This document shows, one piece after another, positions 10,901-19,851 of a DNA stretch of 64,000 bases; position 1 is the stretch's first letter; the number at the start of each line of letters is the position of its first letter. The stretch comes from Pseudomonas peradeniyensis. Its GTDB lineage: Bacteria > Pseudomonadota > Gammaproteobacteria > Pseudomonadales > Pseudomonadaceae. Below the pieces are notes generated by a model. The model had not been told where the DNA came from, did not search any database, and saw only the letters and a list, made by a program, of their open reading frames with translations. Location of the stretch: the NCBI RefSeq assembly GCF_014268935.2, contig NZ_JABWRJ020000002.1, forward strand, positions 124,001 to 188,000. Reading direction: 5' to 3'. The position numbers were made by a program, and so were the translations under genes.

Positions 10901-11261
10901 TCTGCTCGAGCTGCGGCACTGTCAGGCTGGCATAGCGCTGCGCCACCGGCAGGGTGGGGCTGGCCTTGAGCTTGATCAGCTCGCGCTGGCTGTCGCGGAT
11001 TTCCTGGGGCGCGCTGGCCAGCTGCTGCTTGAGGGCTTCGAGCTTCTTTTCGCTCTCGTCGCGGGCGTTGAGCAGCGCCAGGGTCTGCTCCAGCACCTGC
11101 TGCACGGCTTTCTGCTCGGTTTCCGGCAGCTTGCGCTCGGCGATCTTGCTCAGGCTGCTCTGGATGCCCGGGGTGGTCGGGATTTCCACCGCGCCGGCGG
11201 CGAACGAGAGGGTCAGGCACAGCCCCAGCAGGGCTGCACGGCAATGGTCACGCAGGGACAT
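7956..11261 (-). CDS. mscK: Large mechanosensitive channel MscK/KefA type
   Basis: An 1101-residue inner-membrane channel. A signal peptide (MSLRDHCRAALLGLCLTLSF, cleaved after AAGA or nearby) precedes a long periplasmic coiled-coil region to about residue 480 that is rich in Gln, Leu and Glu. About eleven membrane helices follow from around residue 510. The C-terminal MscS module is clear: the pore-lining helix includes ALSLGLGFGMQEIFANFI, and the beta domain has ERPVRIGDTITIGNLSGTV and IIVPNKTFITGQLINWSL. Such channels open on membrane tension at hypo-osmotic shock, and MscK-type members respond to external K+. It lies 35 bases from the antiporter gene on the same strand, so the two may be co-transcribed; both concern K+ and osmotic balance. 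Confidence 0.93.
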   Translation of the reverse strand: MSLRDHCRAALLGLCLTLSFAAGAVEIPTTPGIQSSLSKIAERKLPETEQKAVQQVLEQTLALLNARDESEKKLEALKQQLASAPQEIRDSQRELIKLKASPTLPVAQRYASLTVPQLEQMLSERSTQQGDLQKALSEANSLIINSQTRPERAQAEISSNQVRVQQINNSLKSGKDNGKSINADQRNQLNAELASLNALTLLRRQELAGNSVLQDLGNARHDLLIERATRQEQEIQDLQTLINEKRLAQSQQAVTRQSIEAQKAGGSNLLATESTANLQLSDYLLRSTDRLNEVTQQNLRTKQQLDSLTQADQALDEQINVLKGSLLLSKILYKQKQALPHLKVDRDLADQIADIRLYQFEVNQQREQMSSPSNYVDKLLASQPEEDVTPQLRKALLEVAITRGDLLERLNRELSALLNECITLQLNQKQLLSTAQNLRTTLEEQMFWIPSNKPLDWQWLREVPERLTYQVASLPWGAGIKELGDGLVQQPLLFLPLILVIGALLWRRKALYRRLGKVHQDIGHFKRDSQWHTPQAILINILLALPVALALTLGSYALQLDARGQNANLGAALWQIAQAWLVFYTAYRILAPGGVAEIHFRWHKPQVEFLRGWVRRLGTVVLALVGVVAVAEHQPSALADDVLGIGVVLTCYALMAWLLSRLLLSSPAHQNTSLFRKAVGVAFTALPIALFVAVCFGYYYTALKLTDRLIYTLYLLLFWLVIEAAFVRGLSVAARRLAYQRALSKRQAAKEGLDGEVVVEEPTLDIEQVNQQSLRLIRLALLGGFIGGLYWVWADLITVFAYLNNITLYEYSSGTGAAASMVPISLGDLLGAMVIAGIAVALASNLPGLLEVLVLSRLNLAQGSAYAITTLLSYVIAGVGIVSTLATLGVSWDKLQWLVAALSLGLGFGMQEIFANFISGIMILFERPVRIGDTITIGNLSGTVSKIRIRATTITDFDRKDIIVPNKTFITGQLINWSLTDTVTRVTLKLGIDYGSDLDLVRDLLLKGAHENPRVLKDPEPLVYFLNFGESSLDHELRMHVRDLGDRNPTLDELNRYINREFKAHNIKISVRQMEVFLMDTKGGKQQLIPMDSKPDSAPPS

Positions 11262-11296
11262 AGGCAGAGTTCTTGTGTTACGCGGCAAATCGGAGT

Positions 11297-13039
11297 TTAG
11301 AGGAACAGCCCGGGTCCGGGGCGGGTACCTTCGGGGAATCTGACGCCCACTTTCTGGATCTTGTTCCCGTCCATGACCGCGACGGTCCAGATCGTGCCGT
11401 GCCATTCGATCTGGTCGCCTACTACTGGCGCGCCTCCGACCTTCTGTCGGATGAACTGCGCCAGCGGCATTTTCGCGTCCAGGCCATCGAGTTTCAGGCC
11501 ATACAGCGCGGCCACCGCGCCCAGCTCGGCATCGCCTTCGAGGACGAAATCGCCGAAGAAACGCAGGTCCAGGCCACGTTGCGGCGCCTGGCTGAACAGC
11601 TTGCCCAGCGCCGGCAGGTTATGTTCGTGGCCGATCACGCAGAGCATGTCGCCGACCTCCAGCACGGTGCTGCCCGACGGGTGCAGCAGTTGCTCGCCGC
11701 GAAACAGCGCGGCGATGCGCGTGCCCTCGGGCATCTTCAGCTCGCGCAGGGCGGCGCCGATGCACCATTTCTCGGCGCCCAGGCGATAGACGAACAGCTC
11801 CCACTCGCTGGTGACGTGCACTTCGAGCGCGGAGCGGGAAATCGGCGCCGGGTCCGGCGGTACCGTGACCTTCAGCAGCTTGGCCATCCACGGCAGGCTG
11901 GTGCCCTGCACCAGCAGCGACACCAGCACGATGAAGAAGGCCAGGTTGAAGAACAGCTGGGCCTGGGGCAGCCCCGCCATCAGCGGGAACACCGCCAGGA
12001 TGATCGGCACCGCGCCACGCAGGCCGACCCAGCTGATGAAGCCCTTCTCGCGGCCATGGAAGGCCTTGAACGGCAGCAGCGCGGCCACCACCGACAGCGG
12101 GCGCGCGACCAGGATCATCCACAGCGCCAGGCCCAGGGCGGGCAGGGCGATGGGCAGCAGGTCGTGGGGCGTGACCAGCAGGCCGAGCACCAGGAACATG
12201 CCGATCTGCGCCAGCCAGGCCATGCCGTCGAGCATGTGCAGGATGCCGTGGCGGCTGCGGATCGGCCGGTTGCCCAGCACCAGGCCGCACAGGTACACGG
12301 CGAGGAAGCCGCTGCCGTGCAGGGCGTTGGTCAGGGAGAACACCGCCAGGCCGCCGGCCACCACCAGGATCGGGTACAGGCCGCTGGCCAGGTTGATACG
12401 GTTGACCAGTTGCAGCATCAGCCAGCCGCCGCCCAGGCCCATCAGCCCGCCGATGCCGAACTCGCGCAGCAGGTGGGTGAGCAGGCTCCAGTGCAGGCCG
12501 GTCTGGCCGCTGGCGATCATGTCGATCAGGGTGACGGTGAGGAACACCGCCATCGGATCGTTGCTGCCCGACTCGATCTCCAGGGTGGCGGTGACCCGCT
12601 CGTTCAGGCCCTTGCCGCCGAGCAGCGAGAACACCGCCGCGGCATCGGTGGAGCCGACGATGGCGCCGATCAGCAGGCCCTGGATCAGGCTCAGGTCGAA
12701 CAGCCAGGCGGCGACCATGCCGGTCAGGCCGGTGGTGATCAGCACGCCGACCGTGGCCAGCGACAGGGCCGGCCACAGCGCCACGCGGAAGCTCGCCACC
12801 CGGGTGCGCAGGCCACCGTCGAGCAGGATCACGGCGAGTGCCAGGTTGCCGACCAGGTAGGCGGTCGGGTAGTTGTTGAAGATGATGCCGCCACCATCGA
12901 CCCCGGCGAGCATGCCGACCGCGAGGATGATGACCAGAATGGGGATGCCCAGGCGTGACGACAGCGAGCTGACCAGGATACTGGCCCCGACCAGCAGCGC
13001 GCCGATCAGGAACAGACTGTTTATGGTGCTCGCATCCAA
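11297..13039 (-). CDS. nhaP2: K+/H+ antiporter NhaP2 (CvrA)
   Basis: A 580-residue cation/proton antiporter of the CPA1 type. Twelve or so membrane helices occupy residues about 5-390, with the ion-transport motif [12 protein letters not shown] and [13 protein letters not shown] cytoplasmic TrkA-C-like domain follows ([14 protein letters not shown]), then a CorC/HlyC-like C-terminal domain ([20 protein letters not shown]). I chose the TTG at 13039 ([16 protein letters not shown]) because GGAG lies nine bases upstream and family proteins begin this way; an ATG at 13081 would add 14 residues without a good ribosome site. The family expels K+ in exchange for protons. Confidence 0.88.
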   Translation of the reverse strand: MDASTINSLFLIGALLVGASILVSSLSSRLGIPILVIILAVGMLAGVDGGGIIFNNYPTAYLVGNLALAVILLDGGLRTRVASFRVALWPALSLATVGVLITTGLTGMVAAWLFDLSLIQGLLIGAIVGSTDAAAVFSLLGGKGLNERVTATLEIESGSNDPMAVFLTVTLIDMIASGQTGLHWSLLTHLLREFGIGGLMGLGGGWLMLQLVNRINLASGLYPILVVAGGLAVFSLTNALHGSGFLAVYLCGLVLGNRPIRSRHGILHMLDGMAWLAQIGMFLVLGLLVTPHDLLPIALPALGLALWMILVARPLSVVAALLPFKAFHGREKGFISWVGLRGAVPIILAVFPLMAGLPQAQLFFNLAFFIVLVSLLVQGTSLPWMAKLLKVTVPPDPAPISRSALEVHVTSEWELFVYRLGAEKWCIGAALRELKMPEGTRIAALFRGEQLLHPSGSTVLEVGDMLCVIGHEHNLPALGKLFSQAPQRGLDLRFFGDFVLEGDAELGAVAALYGLKLDGLDAKMPLAQFIRQKVGGAPVVGDQIEWHGTIWTVAVMDGNKIQKVGVRFPEGTRPGPGLFL

Positions 13040-13152
13040 AGGCAGGTACTCCGGGACAGCGGGAAATAAGACTTGCAGCATGAACTAGCAGGTCACGTGC
13101 CAATCGATTCTAACCTGATGAATTGGCAGGCTGTAAAGCGTTTCTGCATATG

Positions 13153-13180
13153 AAAAAAGGCACCTCGAGAGGTGCCTTTT
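13153..13180. terminator. Bidirectional rho-independent terminator
   Basis: The stem AAAAGGCACCT / AGGTGCCTTTT with loop CGAG is flanked by A-runs on the left and T-runs on the right, so it can end transcripts in both directions. It lies downstream of the leftward betAB operon and upstream of the leftward antiporter gene, so its main role is to terminate betA. Confidence 0.85.
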
Positions 13181-13198
13181 CAGGTGTTGCGTGAAGCT

Positions 13199-13284
13199 GT
13201 GGGTGGGCTTGCCCCGCGATGGCGCCCGTCAGGACAGTGGCGTCGCCAGATCCTACGCCATCGCGGAGCAAGGCCCGCTCCCAC
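13199..13284. repeat. REP pair downstream of betA
   Basis: Inverted REP units, TGGGCTTGCCCCGCGATGGCG on the left and CGCCATCGCGGAGCAAGGCC on the right, ending GCTCCCAC. It lies between the betA stop and the terminator, within the betA 3' untranslated region. Confidence 0.75.
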
Positions 13285-13293
13285 AGGTGCCGG

Positions 13294-14991
13294 TCAGGCC
13301 TGCTTCACTTCACGCATCGGCTTGCCCTTCACTGGTGCATCGCCCGCCACGTAGTACTTGGCGGTGCTGCGCGGCAGCGGCTTGCGGCCACGGATCTTGT
13401 CCGAGATCTTCTCGGCGATCATGATCGTGGTGGCGTTCAGGTTGCCGGTGATGATCAGCGGCATGATCGAGGCGTCGACCACACGCAGGCCTTGCATGCC
13501 GTGCACGCGACCTTCGCCGTCGACCACTGCCATGTCGTCGGTGCCCATCTTGCACGAGCAGGACGGGTGGAAGGCGGTTTCGGCGTGCTCGCGGATGAAC
13601 TTGTCCAGCTCTTCATCGGTCTGCACGTGGGCGCCCGGGCTGATCTCGCGACCACGGAACGCGTCCAGCGCCGGCTGGGCCATGATTTCACGGGTCAGGC
13701 GGATGCCGTCGCGGAACTCCTGCCAGTCCTGCTCGGTGGACATGTAGTTGAACAGGATGCTCGGGTGCTGGCGCGGGTTCTTCGACTTGGCCTGGATGCG
13801 ACCACGGGCCGGCGAGCGCATGGAGCCCATGTGCGCCTGGAAGCCGTGCTCTTTCACGCCGTTGGAGCCGTTGTAGTTGATCGCGACCGGCAGGAAGTGG
13901 TACTGGATGTTCGGCCACTTGAACTCAGGACGGGTGCGGATGAAACCGCCGGCCTCGAACTGGTTGCTGGCGCCGATGCCAGTGCCGTTGAACAGCCACT
14001 CGGCGCCGATTTTCGGCTGGTTCCACCACAGCAGCGACGGGTACAGCGACACCGGCTGGGTGCAGGCGTACTGCAGGTACAGTTCCAGGTGGTCCTGCAG
14101 GTTCTCGCCGACGCCCGGCAGGTCGTGGACCACCGGGATGTCGAGGCTTTCCAGCAGGGCGCGCGGGCCGACGCCGGAACGCTGCAGCAGCTGCGGCGAG
14201 GCGATGGCACCGGAGGAAACGATGACTTCCTTGCGGGCACGGGCTTCGACGCGCTCTTCGCTGTCACCCACCAGGTAGGTCACGCCGATGGCACGCTTGT
14301 TGTCGAACAGCACGCGGTCGCTCAGGGCGTGGGTGACGATGGTCAGGTTCGGGCGCTTCTTGGCCTGGTCCAGGTAGCCGCGGGCGGTGCTGGAGCGACG
14401 GCCGTTCTTGGTCACCGAACGGTCCATCGGGCCGAAGCCTTCCTGCTGGTAGCCGTTGAGGTCTTCGGTGCGCGGGTAACCGGCCTGCACGCCGGCCTCG
14501 ACCATGGCGTGGAACAGCGGGTTGTTGCCGGCTTTCGGCGTGGCCACGCTGACCGGGCCTTCGCCGCCGTGGTAGTCGTTCGGGCCGATGTCGCGGGTTT
14601 CGGCTTTACGGAAGTACGGCAGGCAGTCCAGGTAGGTCCAGTCCTCGAGGCCCGGCAGTTCAGCCCAGCCGTCGAAGTCCATGGCGTTGCCACGGATGTA
14701 GCACATGCCGTTGATCAGCGACGAGCCACCCAGGCCCTTGCCGCGGCCACATTCCATGCGGCGACCGTCCATGTGCGGCTCCGGATCGGTCTCGTAGGCC
14801 CAGTTGTAGCGGCGACCCTGCAGCGGGAAGGCCAGGGCGGCCGGCATCTGGGTGCGGAAGTCGAAGCGGTAGTCGGGGCCACCGGCTTCCAGCAGCAGCA
14901 CGGTGACGCTGGCGTCTTCGGTCAGGCGGGTGGCCAGGGTGTTACCGGCCGAGCCGGCACCGACGATGATGTAATCGAATTCTTGGGACAT
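13294..14991 (-). CDS. betA: Choline dehydrogenase
   Basis: A 565-residue FAD-dependent GMC oxidoreductase that oxidises choline to betaine aldehyde at the inner membrane. The dinucleotide-binding GAGSAG is at 11-16, the GMC signature [15 protein letters not shown] follows near residue 80, and the catalytic-histidine segment [10 protein letters not shown] lies near residue 474. The length equals that of characterised BetA. It is the last gene of the leftward betIBA order, 76 bases after betB, and ends in a REP pair plus a terminator. Repression by BetI is expected. Confidence 0.97.
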   Translation of the reverse strand: MSQEFDYIIVGAGSAGNTLATRLTEDASVTVLLLEAGGPDYRFDFRTQMPAALAFPLQGRRYNWAYETDPEPHMDGRRMECGRGKGLGGSSLINGMCYIRGNAMDFDGWAELPGLEDWTYLDCLPYFRKAETRDIGPNDYHGGEGPVSVATPKAGNNPLFHAMVEAGVQAGYPRTEDLNGYQQEGFGPMDRSVTKNGRRSSTARGYLDQAKKRPNLTIVTHALSDRVLFDNKRAIGVTYLVGDSEERVEARARKEVIVSSGAIASPQLLQRSGVGPRALLESLDIPVVHDLPGVGENLQDHLELYLQYACTQPVSLYPSLLWWNQPKIGAEWLFNGTGIGASNQFEAGGFIRTRPEFKWPNIQYHFLPVAINYNGSNGVKEHGFQAHMGSMRSPARGRIQAKSKNPRQHPSILFNYMSTEQDWQEFRDGIRLTREIMAQPALDAFRGREISPGAHVQTDEELDKFIREHAETAFHPSCSCKMGTDDMAVVDGEGRVHGMQGLRVVDASIMPLIITGNLNATTIMIAEKISDKIRGRKPLPRSTAKYYVAGDAPVKGKPMREVKQA

Positions 14992-15067
14992 GAAAAGTAC
15001 CCTCGTTGGCGGTGGTCAGGGAGCGCAAATGCCCGTGCGCGAAGGCACGGGCGTGGCTAAACGGGGT

Positions 15068-16540
15068 TTAGAAAACCGAGTTGTAGCCGCCCAGCTCGAC
15101 CTGGACCGACTTGATGCGAGTGTATTGAGCCAGCGAGCTGACACCGTTCTCACGGCCGACGCCCGACTGCTTGTAACCGCCAACCGGCATTTCGGCCGGC
15201 GACTCACCCCAGGCGTTGATCCAGCAGATGCCCGCTTCGAGCTTGTGGATGATGCGGTGGGCGCGGCTGATGTCGTTGGTGCAGACGCCGGCGGCCAGGC
15301 CGTATTCGGTGTCGTTGGCGCGACGGATGACTTCTTCCTCGGTCTCGTAGCTGAGGATGCTCATCACCGGGCCGAAGATCTCTTCCTTGACGATGGTCAT
15401 GTCGTCGGTGCAGTCGGTGAACACGGTCGGGGCCACGAACGCGCCCTTGGCGAAGTCACCGTCCAGCAGACGCTCACCGCCGCACAGTACGCGGGCACCT
15501 TCTTCTTTACCCTTGGCGATGTACGACAGCACGCTTTCCATGTGCTGGAAGCTGACCAGCGGGCCGAAGTTGGTGTTCTCGTCTTCCGGGTTGCCGGCAC
15601 GGATGCGGGCGACGCGCTCGGCGATCTTGGCTTCGAAGGCGGCTTTCATCGCAGCTGGGATGAACACGCGGGTGCCGTTGGTGCAGACCTGGCCGGAGCT
15701 GTAGAAGTTGGCCATCATGGCGATGTCGGCGGCCTTGTCCAGGTCGGCGTCGTCGCAGATGATCAGCGGCGACTTGCCACCCAGTTCCATGGTCACTTCC
15801 TTCAGCGAGGAGCTGGAGGCGCTGGCCATGACTTTCTTGCCGGTGGTGGTGCCGCCGGTGAAGGAGACTTTCTCGATGCGCGGGTGCTCGGTCAGCCAGG
15901 TGCCGACTTCGCGGCCGCTGCCGGTCAGGACGTTGAACACGCCATTCGGCAGGCCGGCTTCGGTGAAGATCTCGGCCAGTTTCAGGGTGGTCAGCGAGGT
16001 GACTTCCGACGGCTTGAAGATCATCGCGTTGCCGGCGGCCAGGGCCGGGGCGGATTTCCACAGGGCGATCTGGATCGGATAGTTCCAGGCGCCGATACCG
16101 ACGGTCACGCCCAGCGGCTCGCGACGAGTGTAGACGAAGGACGATTCGCGCAGCGGGATCTGCTCGCCTTCGATGGCCGGTACCAGGCCTGCGTAGTATT
16201 CCAGCACGTCGGCGCCGGTGACGATGTCGACGTAGCGGGTCTCGGAGTACGACTTGCCGGTGTCCAGGGTTTCCAGCATGGCCAGCTCGTCGTTGCGCTC
16301 GCGCAGGATATCGACGGCGCGGCGCAGGATGCGCGAACGCTGCATGGCGGTCATCGCCGCCCAGACTTTCTGACCGCGCTCGGCGCTTTCGACGGCTTTT
16401 TCGACGTCGGCTTGGGTCGCGCGCTGCACATGGGCGAGGACTTCGCCGGTGGCCGGGTTGATGGCTTCGAAGGTGGCGTCGCTGCCAGCGTCGACGTAAG
16501 CGCCATCAATGTAGAGTTTTTGCGTTCCGAAACGGGCCAT
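15068..16540 (-). CDS. betB: Betaine-aldehyde dehydrogenase
   Basis: A 490-residue aldehyde dehydrogenase that completes glycine betaine synthesis using NAD(P)+. The cofactor loop [13 protein letters not shown], the general-base segment [14 protein letters not shown] and the nucleophile in [12 protein letters not shown] (Cys286 by my count, the usual position) are all intact. Start is the ATG of [13 protein letters not shown]; the frame opens further upstream but without a ribosome site. It is 38 bases after betI and 76 before betA, consistent with one operon giving osmoprotectant synthesis and entry to choline catabolism. Confidence 0.97.
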   Translation of the reverse strand: MARFGTQKLYIDGAYVDAGSDATFEAINPATGEVLAHVQRATQADVEKAVESAERGQKVWAAMTAMQRSRILRRAVDILRERNDELAMLETLDTGKSYSETRYVDIVTGADVLEYYAGLVPAIEGEQIPLRESSFVYTRREPLGVTVGIGAWNYPIQIALWKSAPALAAGNAMIFKPSEVTSLTTLKLAEIFTEAGLPNGVFNVLTGSGREVGTWLTEHPRIEKVSFTGGTTTGKKVMASASSSSLKEVTMELGGKSPLIICDDADLDKAADIAMMANFYSSGQVCTNGTRVFIPAAMKAAFEAKIAERVARIRAGNPEDENTNFGPLVSFQHMESVLSYIAKGKEEGARVLCGGERLLDGDFAKGAFVAPTVFTDCTDDMTIVKEEIFGPVMSILSYETEEEVIRRANDTEYGLAAGVCTNDISRAHRIIHKLEAGICWINAWGESPAEMPVGGYKQSGVGRENGVSSLAQYTRIKSVQVELGGYNSVF

Positions 16541-16578
16541 AGTGTCCTCGCAAGTGCAGTGTGTGGTTGGCTGCCGCG

Positions 16579-17235
16579 TCACGCTCCTGCCGGTTGGCTG
16601 GTCGCTGCGCGCGGCTGTTCAGAGGCCTGGTCGGTTGTGCCCAGGGACTGCTGTTTCGCCAGTTGTAGATCCATGTATTCGTAAGCGATGCGTATCGCCT
16701 GGTCGGTGTCGAATGAATCCCCCGACAGGGCGCCACGCAACCACAGGCCGTCGATCAGGGCTGCCAGCCCGCGGGCAGCCTTGCGCGCATGGTAGAGCGG
16801 CAGGACGCGGCGGAACTGACAGCACAGGTTGGAATACAGGCGGTGATCGTTGATCCGCTGCAACCTGTGCAAAGACGGCTGGTGCATGCTGGAGGCCCAG
16901 AAGGCCAACCAGGTTTTCATTGCCGGGCCATTCACCTGGCTCGCATCGAAGTTGCCTTCGATGATCACCTTCAGGTGGGCACGCGGGCTGTCGTCCGTGA
17001 GTGCCTGACGACGCGCGATCACACCCTCGTTGAGCATGTTCATGATGTGGCGCATCGTCGCTGCGATCAGGCCGTTCTTGTCCTGAAAGTAGTGACTGAT
17101 GATGCCGTTCGACACGCCGGCCAAACGGGCAATCAGCGCAATGCTGGCATCGCCCAGTCCGACCTGATCGACCGCCTGCAATGTGGCTTCGATCAACTGC
17201 TGGCGGCGGATGGGTTGCATACCGACCTTGGGCAT
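16579..17235 (-). CDS. betI: Choline-responsive TetR-type repressor BetI, C-terminally extended
   Basis: A 218-residue TetR-family repressor. The helix-turn-helix occupies residues about 32-51 ([19 protein letters not shown]) and the ligand domain carries the conserved [19 protein letters not shown]. BetI represses the bet genes until choline binds. Characterised BetI proteins are about 195-197 residues; here a tail of about 20 residues ([20 protein letters not shown]) follows the usual end QLAKQ, suggesting loss of the ancestral stop. The perfect palindrome at 17304-17323 lies just upstream and is the likely operator. Confidence 0.95.
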   Translation of the reverse strand: MPKVGMQPIRRQQLIEATLQAVDQVGLGDASIALIARLAGVSNGIISHYFQDKNGLIAATMRHIMNMLNEGVIARRQALTDDSPRAHLKVIIEGNFDASQVNGPAMKTWLAFWASSMHQPSLHRLQRINDHRLYSNLCCQFRRVLPLYHARKAARGLAALIDGLWLRGALSGDSFDTDQAIRIAYEYMDLQLAKQQSLGTTDQASEQPRAATSQPAGA

Positions 17236-17713
17236 CTTGCTATCTCCTCAGGCCTGCGGGCAGACGACGAGCGGCTGCCTCGGCGAGGCCAGTCTATTTT
17301 GTTTTGATTGAACGTTCAATCAATAAAGAATAAGCTCTGCGACAATTTGTGCCATTGACAGTTTTTCAGGCCGTCAAAGGGACACGAATCGACACCCCAG
17401 GAAATCGTGTAACCCCCGGAATACAAGGCGTTGACGGGCATGAGCGATGCAAAGGACAGATTCTGCCGAGCGGTCACGGACTGCGCGGTCGGCCCTTGGA
17501 GCGGGCCAGGTGGTCTGTGGCGAATGCGCGCACCTTCTGCTGAGTGCGTGGCAAGGCGACAGGCGGCCGGTCTGTTTTTTTTGCAGCGTTTCGATTCGGG
17601 ATCACGGTTTCCAGGTGCCTTTTATAACACCTTGCGCAGTAGGGCTATTGCACCAATTGCGCGGGACATAACTGTTTAGCCTCCACTGCCGCACTGCCCG
17701 GAGCATTCGTGCA
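17236..17713. other. betI-betT divergent regulatory region
   Basis: 478 bases with no supported gene. It carries the BetI operator palindrome near the betI side and AT-rich stretches (around 17325-17350 and 17575-17640) suited to promoters. Short open frames here (for example 17349-17543 and 17431-17679) overlap each other in several frames and have no recognisable product, so I treat them as chance. Confidence 0.6.
17304..17323. promoter_or_regulatory. BetI operator palindrome
   Basis: TTGATTGAACGTTCAATCAA is a perfect 20-bp palindrome of the kind bound by TetR-family dimers, and it contains the ATTGAACGTTCAAT core seen in bet operators. It is about 70 bp upstream of betI and about 390 bp from betT, so it could control the betIBA operon directly and betT only from a distance. 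Confidence 0.8.
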
Positions 17714-19717
17714 ATGAGTTCTGCCTCCCTGACAACCCCCCCCGCCGAGCGGGTACGGGTCAACCGCGTGGTGTTCTACACCTCGGCGCTGATGATCCTC
17801 GTTCTGACTGCCCTGCTGATCGCTGTCCCCGAAGCCGCCGGCCAGGCACTGGGCGTCGCCCAGAAATGGCTGACCCGTACCTTCGGCTGGTACTACATGC
17901 TGGTGATCTGCGGTTACCTGCTGTTCGTCGTCTACCTGGCCTTCTCCGACTACGGCAAGCTCAAGCTTGGCGGCAAGGACGACACCCCCGACTTCAGCTA
18001 CGGCGCCTGGGCCGGCATGCTGTTCTCCTCGGGCATCGGTATCTCGCTGCTGTACTTCGGTGCCTCCGAGCCGCTGGACCACTACTTCAACCCACCAGAA
18101 GGCACCCCTGCCAGCCTCGAGGCCGCGCGCCAGGGCTTGCAGCTGACCTTCCTGCACTGGGGCCTGCATGGCTGGGCGATCTACGCCTTGGTCGGCTTGG
18201 CCGTGGGTTACTTCGCCTACCGTCACAACCAGCCGCTGGCACTGCGTTCGGCGCTGTACCCGCTGGTCGGTGAGCGTTGGGTCAAGGGTGGCGCGGGTCA
18301 TGCCGTGGACATCTTCGGCATGTTCGTGACCCTGCTGGGCCTGGTGACCAACCTCGGCATCGGTTCGATGCAGGTGGCCTCGGGCCTGGAATACCTGTTC
18401 GGCATGGACCACAGCAAGACCAACCTGCTGGTGGTGATCCTGGTCATGGCGGGCGTTGCCACCGTGGCCGCGGTGTCGGGCGTGGAGAACGGCATCCGTC
18501 GCCTGTCCAACCTGAACATCCTGCTGTTCAGCGGCCTGCTGATCTTCGTGCTGCTGGCCGGCAACACCCTGCACCTGCTCAACGGCTTCGTGCAGAACAT
18601 CGGCGACTACCTCAACGGTGTCGTGCTCAAGACCTTCGACCTCTACGTCTATGAAGGCGACAACGACAAGTCCGAGCGCTGGCTGGGCCTGTGGACCGTG
18701 TTCTACTGGGCCTGGTGGATCTCCTGGGGCCCGTTCGTCGGCATGTTCATCGCCCGTATCTCCAAGGGCCGTACCGTGCGCCAACTGGTCAGCGGCGTGC
18801 TGCTGATCCCGCTGGGCTTCACCCTGGCCTGGCTGTCGATCTTCGGCAACACCGCGCTGGACCTGGTGATCAACCAGGGCGCCGTGGAGCTGGGCAAGAC
18901 AGCGCTCGAACAGCCGTCGATGTCGATCTACCAGTTGCTGGAGTTCTTCCCGGCGGCCAAGATCGTCATCGGTGTGGCGGTGTTCGTCGGCTTCGTGCTG
19001 TTCCTGACCCCGGCCGACTCCGGCGCGGTGATGATGGCCAACCTGTCGTGCAAAGGCGGCAAGGTTGACGAAGACGCCCCGCACTGGATGGTGGTGTTCT
19101 GGTCGGTGGTCATCACCCTGGTCACCATCGGCCTGCTGTTCGCCGGTAACTTCGAAGCCATGCAGACCATGGTGGTACTGGCCGGCCTGCCGTTCTCGGT
19201 GGTCCTGGTGCTGTTCATGTTCGGCCTGATGAAGGCCATGAAGCAGGACGTCGCGGTCGAGAGCGAGCGCGCCGAACTGGCCGCCCGTGGTCGTCGCGGT
19301 TTCAGCGAGCGCCTGAGCCAGCTGGACCTGCAACCGACCCAGGCTGTGGTGCAACGCTTCATGGACAAGCAGGTCAGCCCGGCGCTGAAGGAAGCCGCCG
19401 AGCAGCTGCGCACGCTGGGCTTCGAGGTCGAGACCCGTGTTGGCCAGTCGCGCAACATGATGGGCCTGCGGGTGATGATGGAAGAGGGCAACCCGTTCGT
19501 CTACGAAGCCAGCCTGGACGGCTACATGGCCGCACCTAGCGAGGCGCCGGTCGAGGGCGAGCCGGAAGTGCGCCAGCGCTTCTACCGTGCCGAGGTGTAT
19601 CTGCACGACGGCAGCCAGGAGTACGACCTGATGGGCTTCACCCGCGAGCAGATCGTGCGTGACGTGCTCGATCAGTTCGAAAGCCACCGCCAGTTGCTGG
19701 GGCGTGTGTACAGCTGA
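17714..19717 (+). CDS. betT: High-affinity choline transporter BetT
   Basis: A 667-residue BCCT-family transporter importing choline with protons or sodium. About twelve membrane helices run from residues 20 to 510. The substrate region includes SYGAWAGMLFSSGIGISLLY, and the BCCT signature WWISWGPFVGMFIARISKGR is intact. A cytoplasmic C-terminal domain of about 150 residues follows, as in osmotically regulated BetT forms. It is transcribed divergently from betIBA across a 478-base gap and supplies the substrate for BetA and BetB. A strong hairpin terminator follows at 19737. Confidence 0.95.
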   Translation: MSSASLTTPPAERVRVNRVVFYTSALMILVLTALLIAVPEAAGQALGVAQKWLTRTFGWYYMLVICGYLLFVVYLAFSDYGKLKLGGKDDTPDFSYGAWAGMLFSSGIGISLLYFGASEPLDHYFNPPEGTPASLEAARQGLQLTFLHWGLHGWAIYALVGLAVGYFAYRHNQPLALRSALYPLVGERWVKGGAGHAVDIFGMFVTLLGLVTNLGIGSMQVASGLEYLFGMDHSKTNLLVVILVMAGVATVAAVSGVENGIRRLSNLNILLFSGLLIFVLLAGNTLHLLNGFVQNIGDYLNGVVLKTFDLYVYEGDNDKSERWLGLWTVFYWAWWISWGPFVGMFIARISKGRTVRQLVSGVLLIPLGFTLAWLSIFGNTALDLVINQGAVELGKTALEQPSMSIYQLLEFFPAAKIVIGVAVFVGFVLFLTPADSGAVMMANLSCKGGKVDEDAPHWMVVFWSVVITLVTIGLLFAGNFEAMQTMVVLAGLPFSVVLVLFMFGLMKAMKQDVAVESERAELAARGRRGFSERLSQLDLQPTQAVVQRFMDKQVSPALKEAAEQLRTLGFEVETRVGQSRNMMGLRVMMEEGNPFVYEASLDGYMAAPSEAPVEGEPEVRQRFYRAEVYLHDGSQEYDLMGFTREQIVRDVLDQFESHRQLLGRVYS

Positions 19718-19736
19718 TCACGGCTGAAGTGAGCGA

Positions 19737-19772
19737 GGGGCCCGGCGCGCAAGCGTCGGGCCCCTTGTCGTT
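19737..19772 (+). terminator. Terminator after betT
   Basis: The stem GGGGCCCGGCGC / GCGTCGGGCCCC with a GCAA tetraloop is followed by a T-rich tract (TTGTCGTTT). It lies 20 bases after the betT stop and insulates the effector-like gene downstream. Confidence 0.8.
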
Positions 19773-19851
19773 TCGGGTGGGCAATATGTAGTGCCTGCTC
19801 CGTGCGGGGGCGGGGGCATGGTGGCGGCTCATCCATGAGCGGAGCCCTTGC

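Noticed and set aside
17349..17679. Three overlapping short plus-strand frames in the betI-betT gap
   Set aside because: They overlap one another in different frames, have no ribosome site, and the region is explained by regulation.
17645..19687. 680-codon open frame antisense to betT
   Set aside because: Rich in His, Gln, Ala and Asp with no recognisable fold; a codon-bias shadow of betT.
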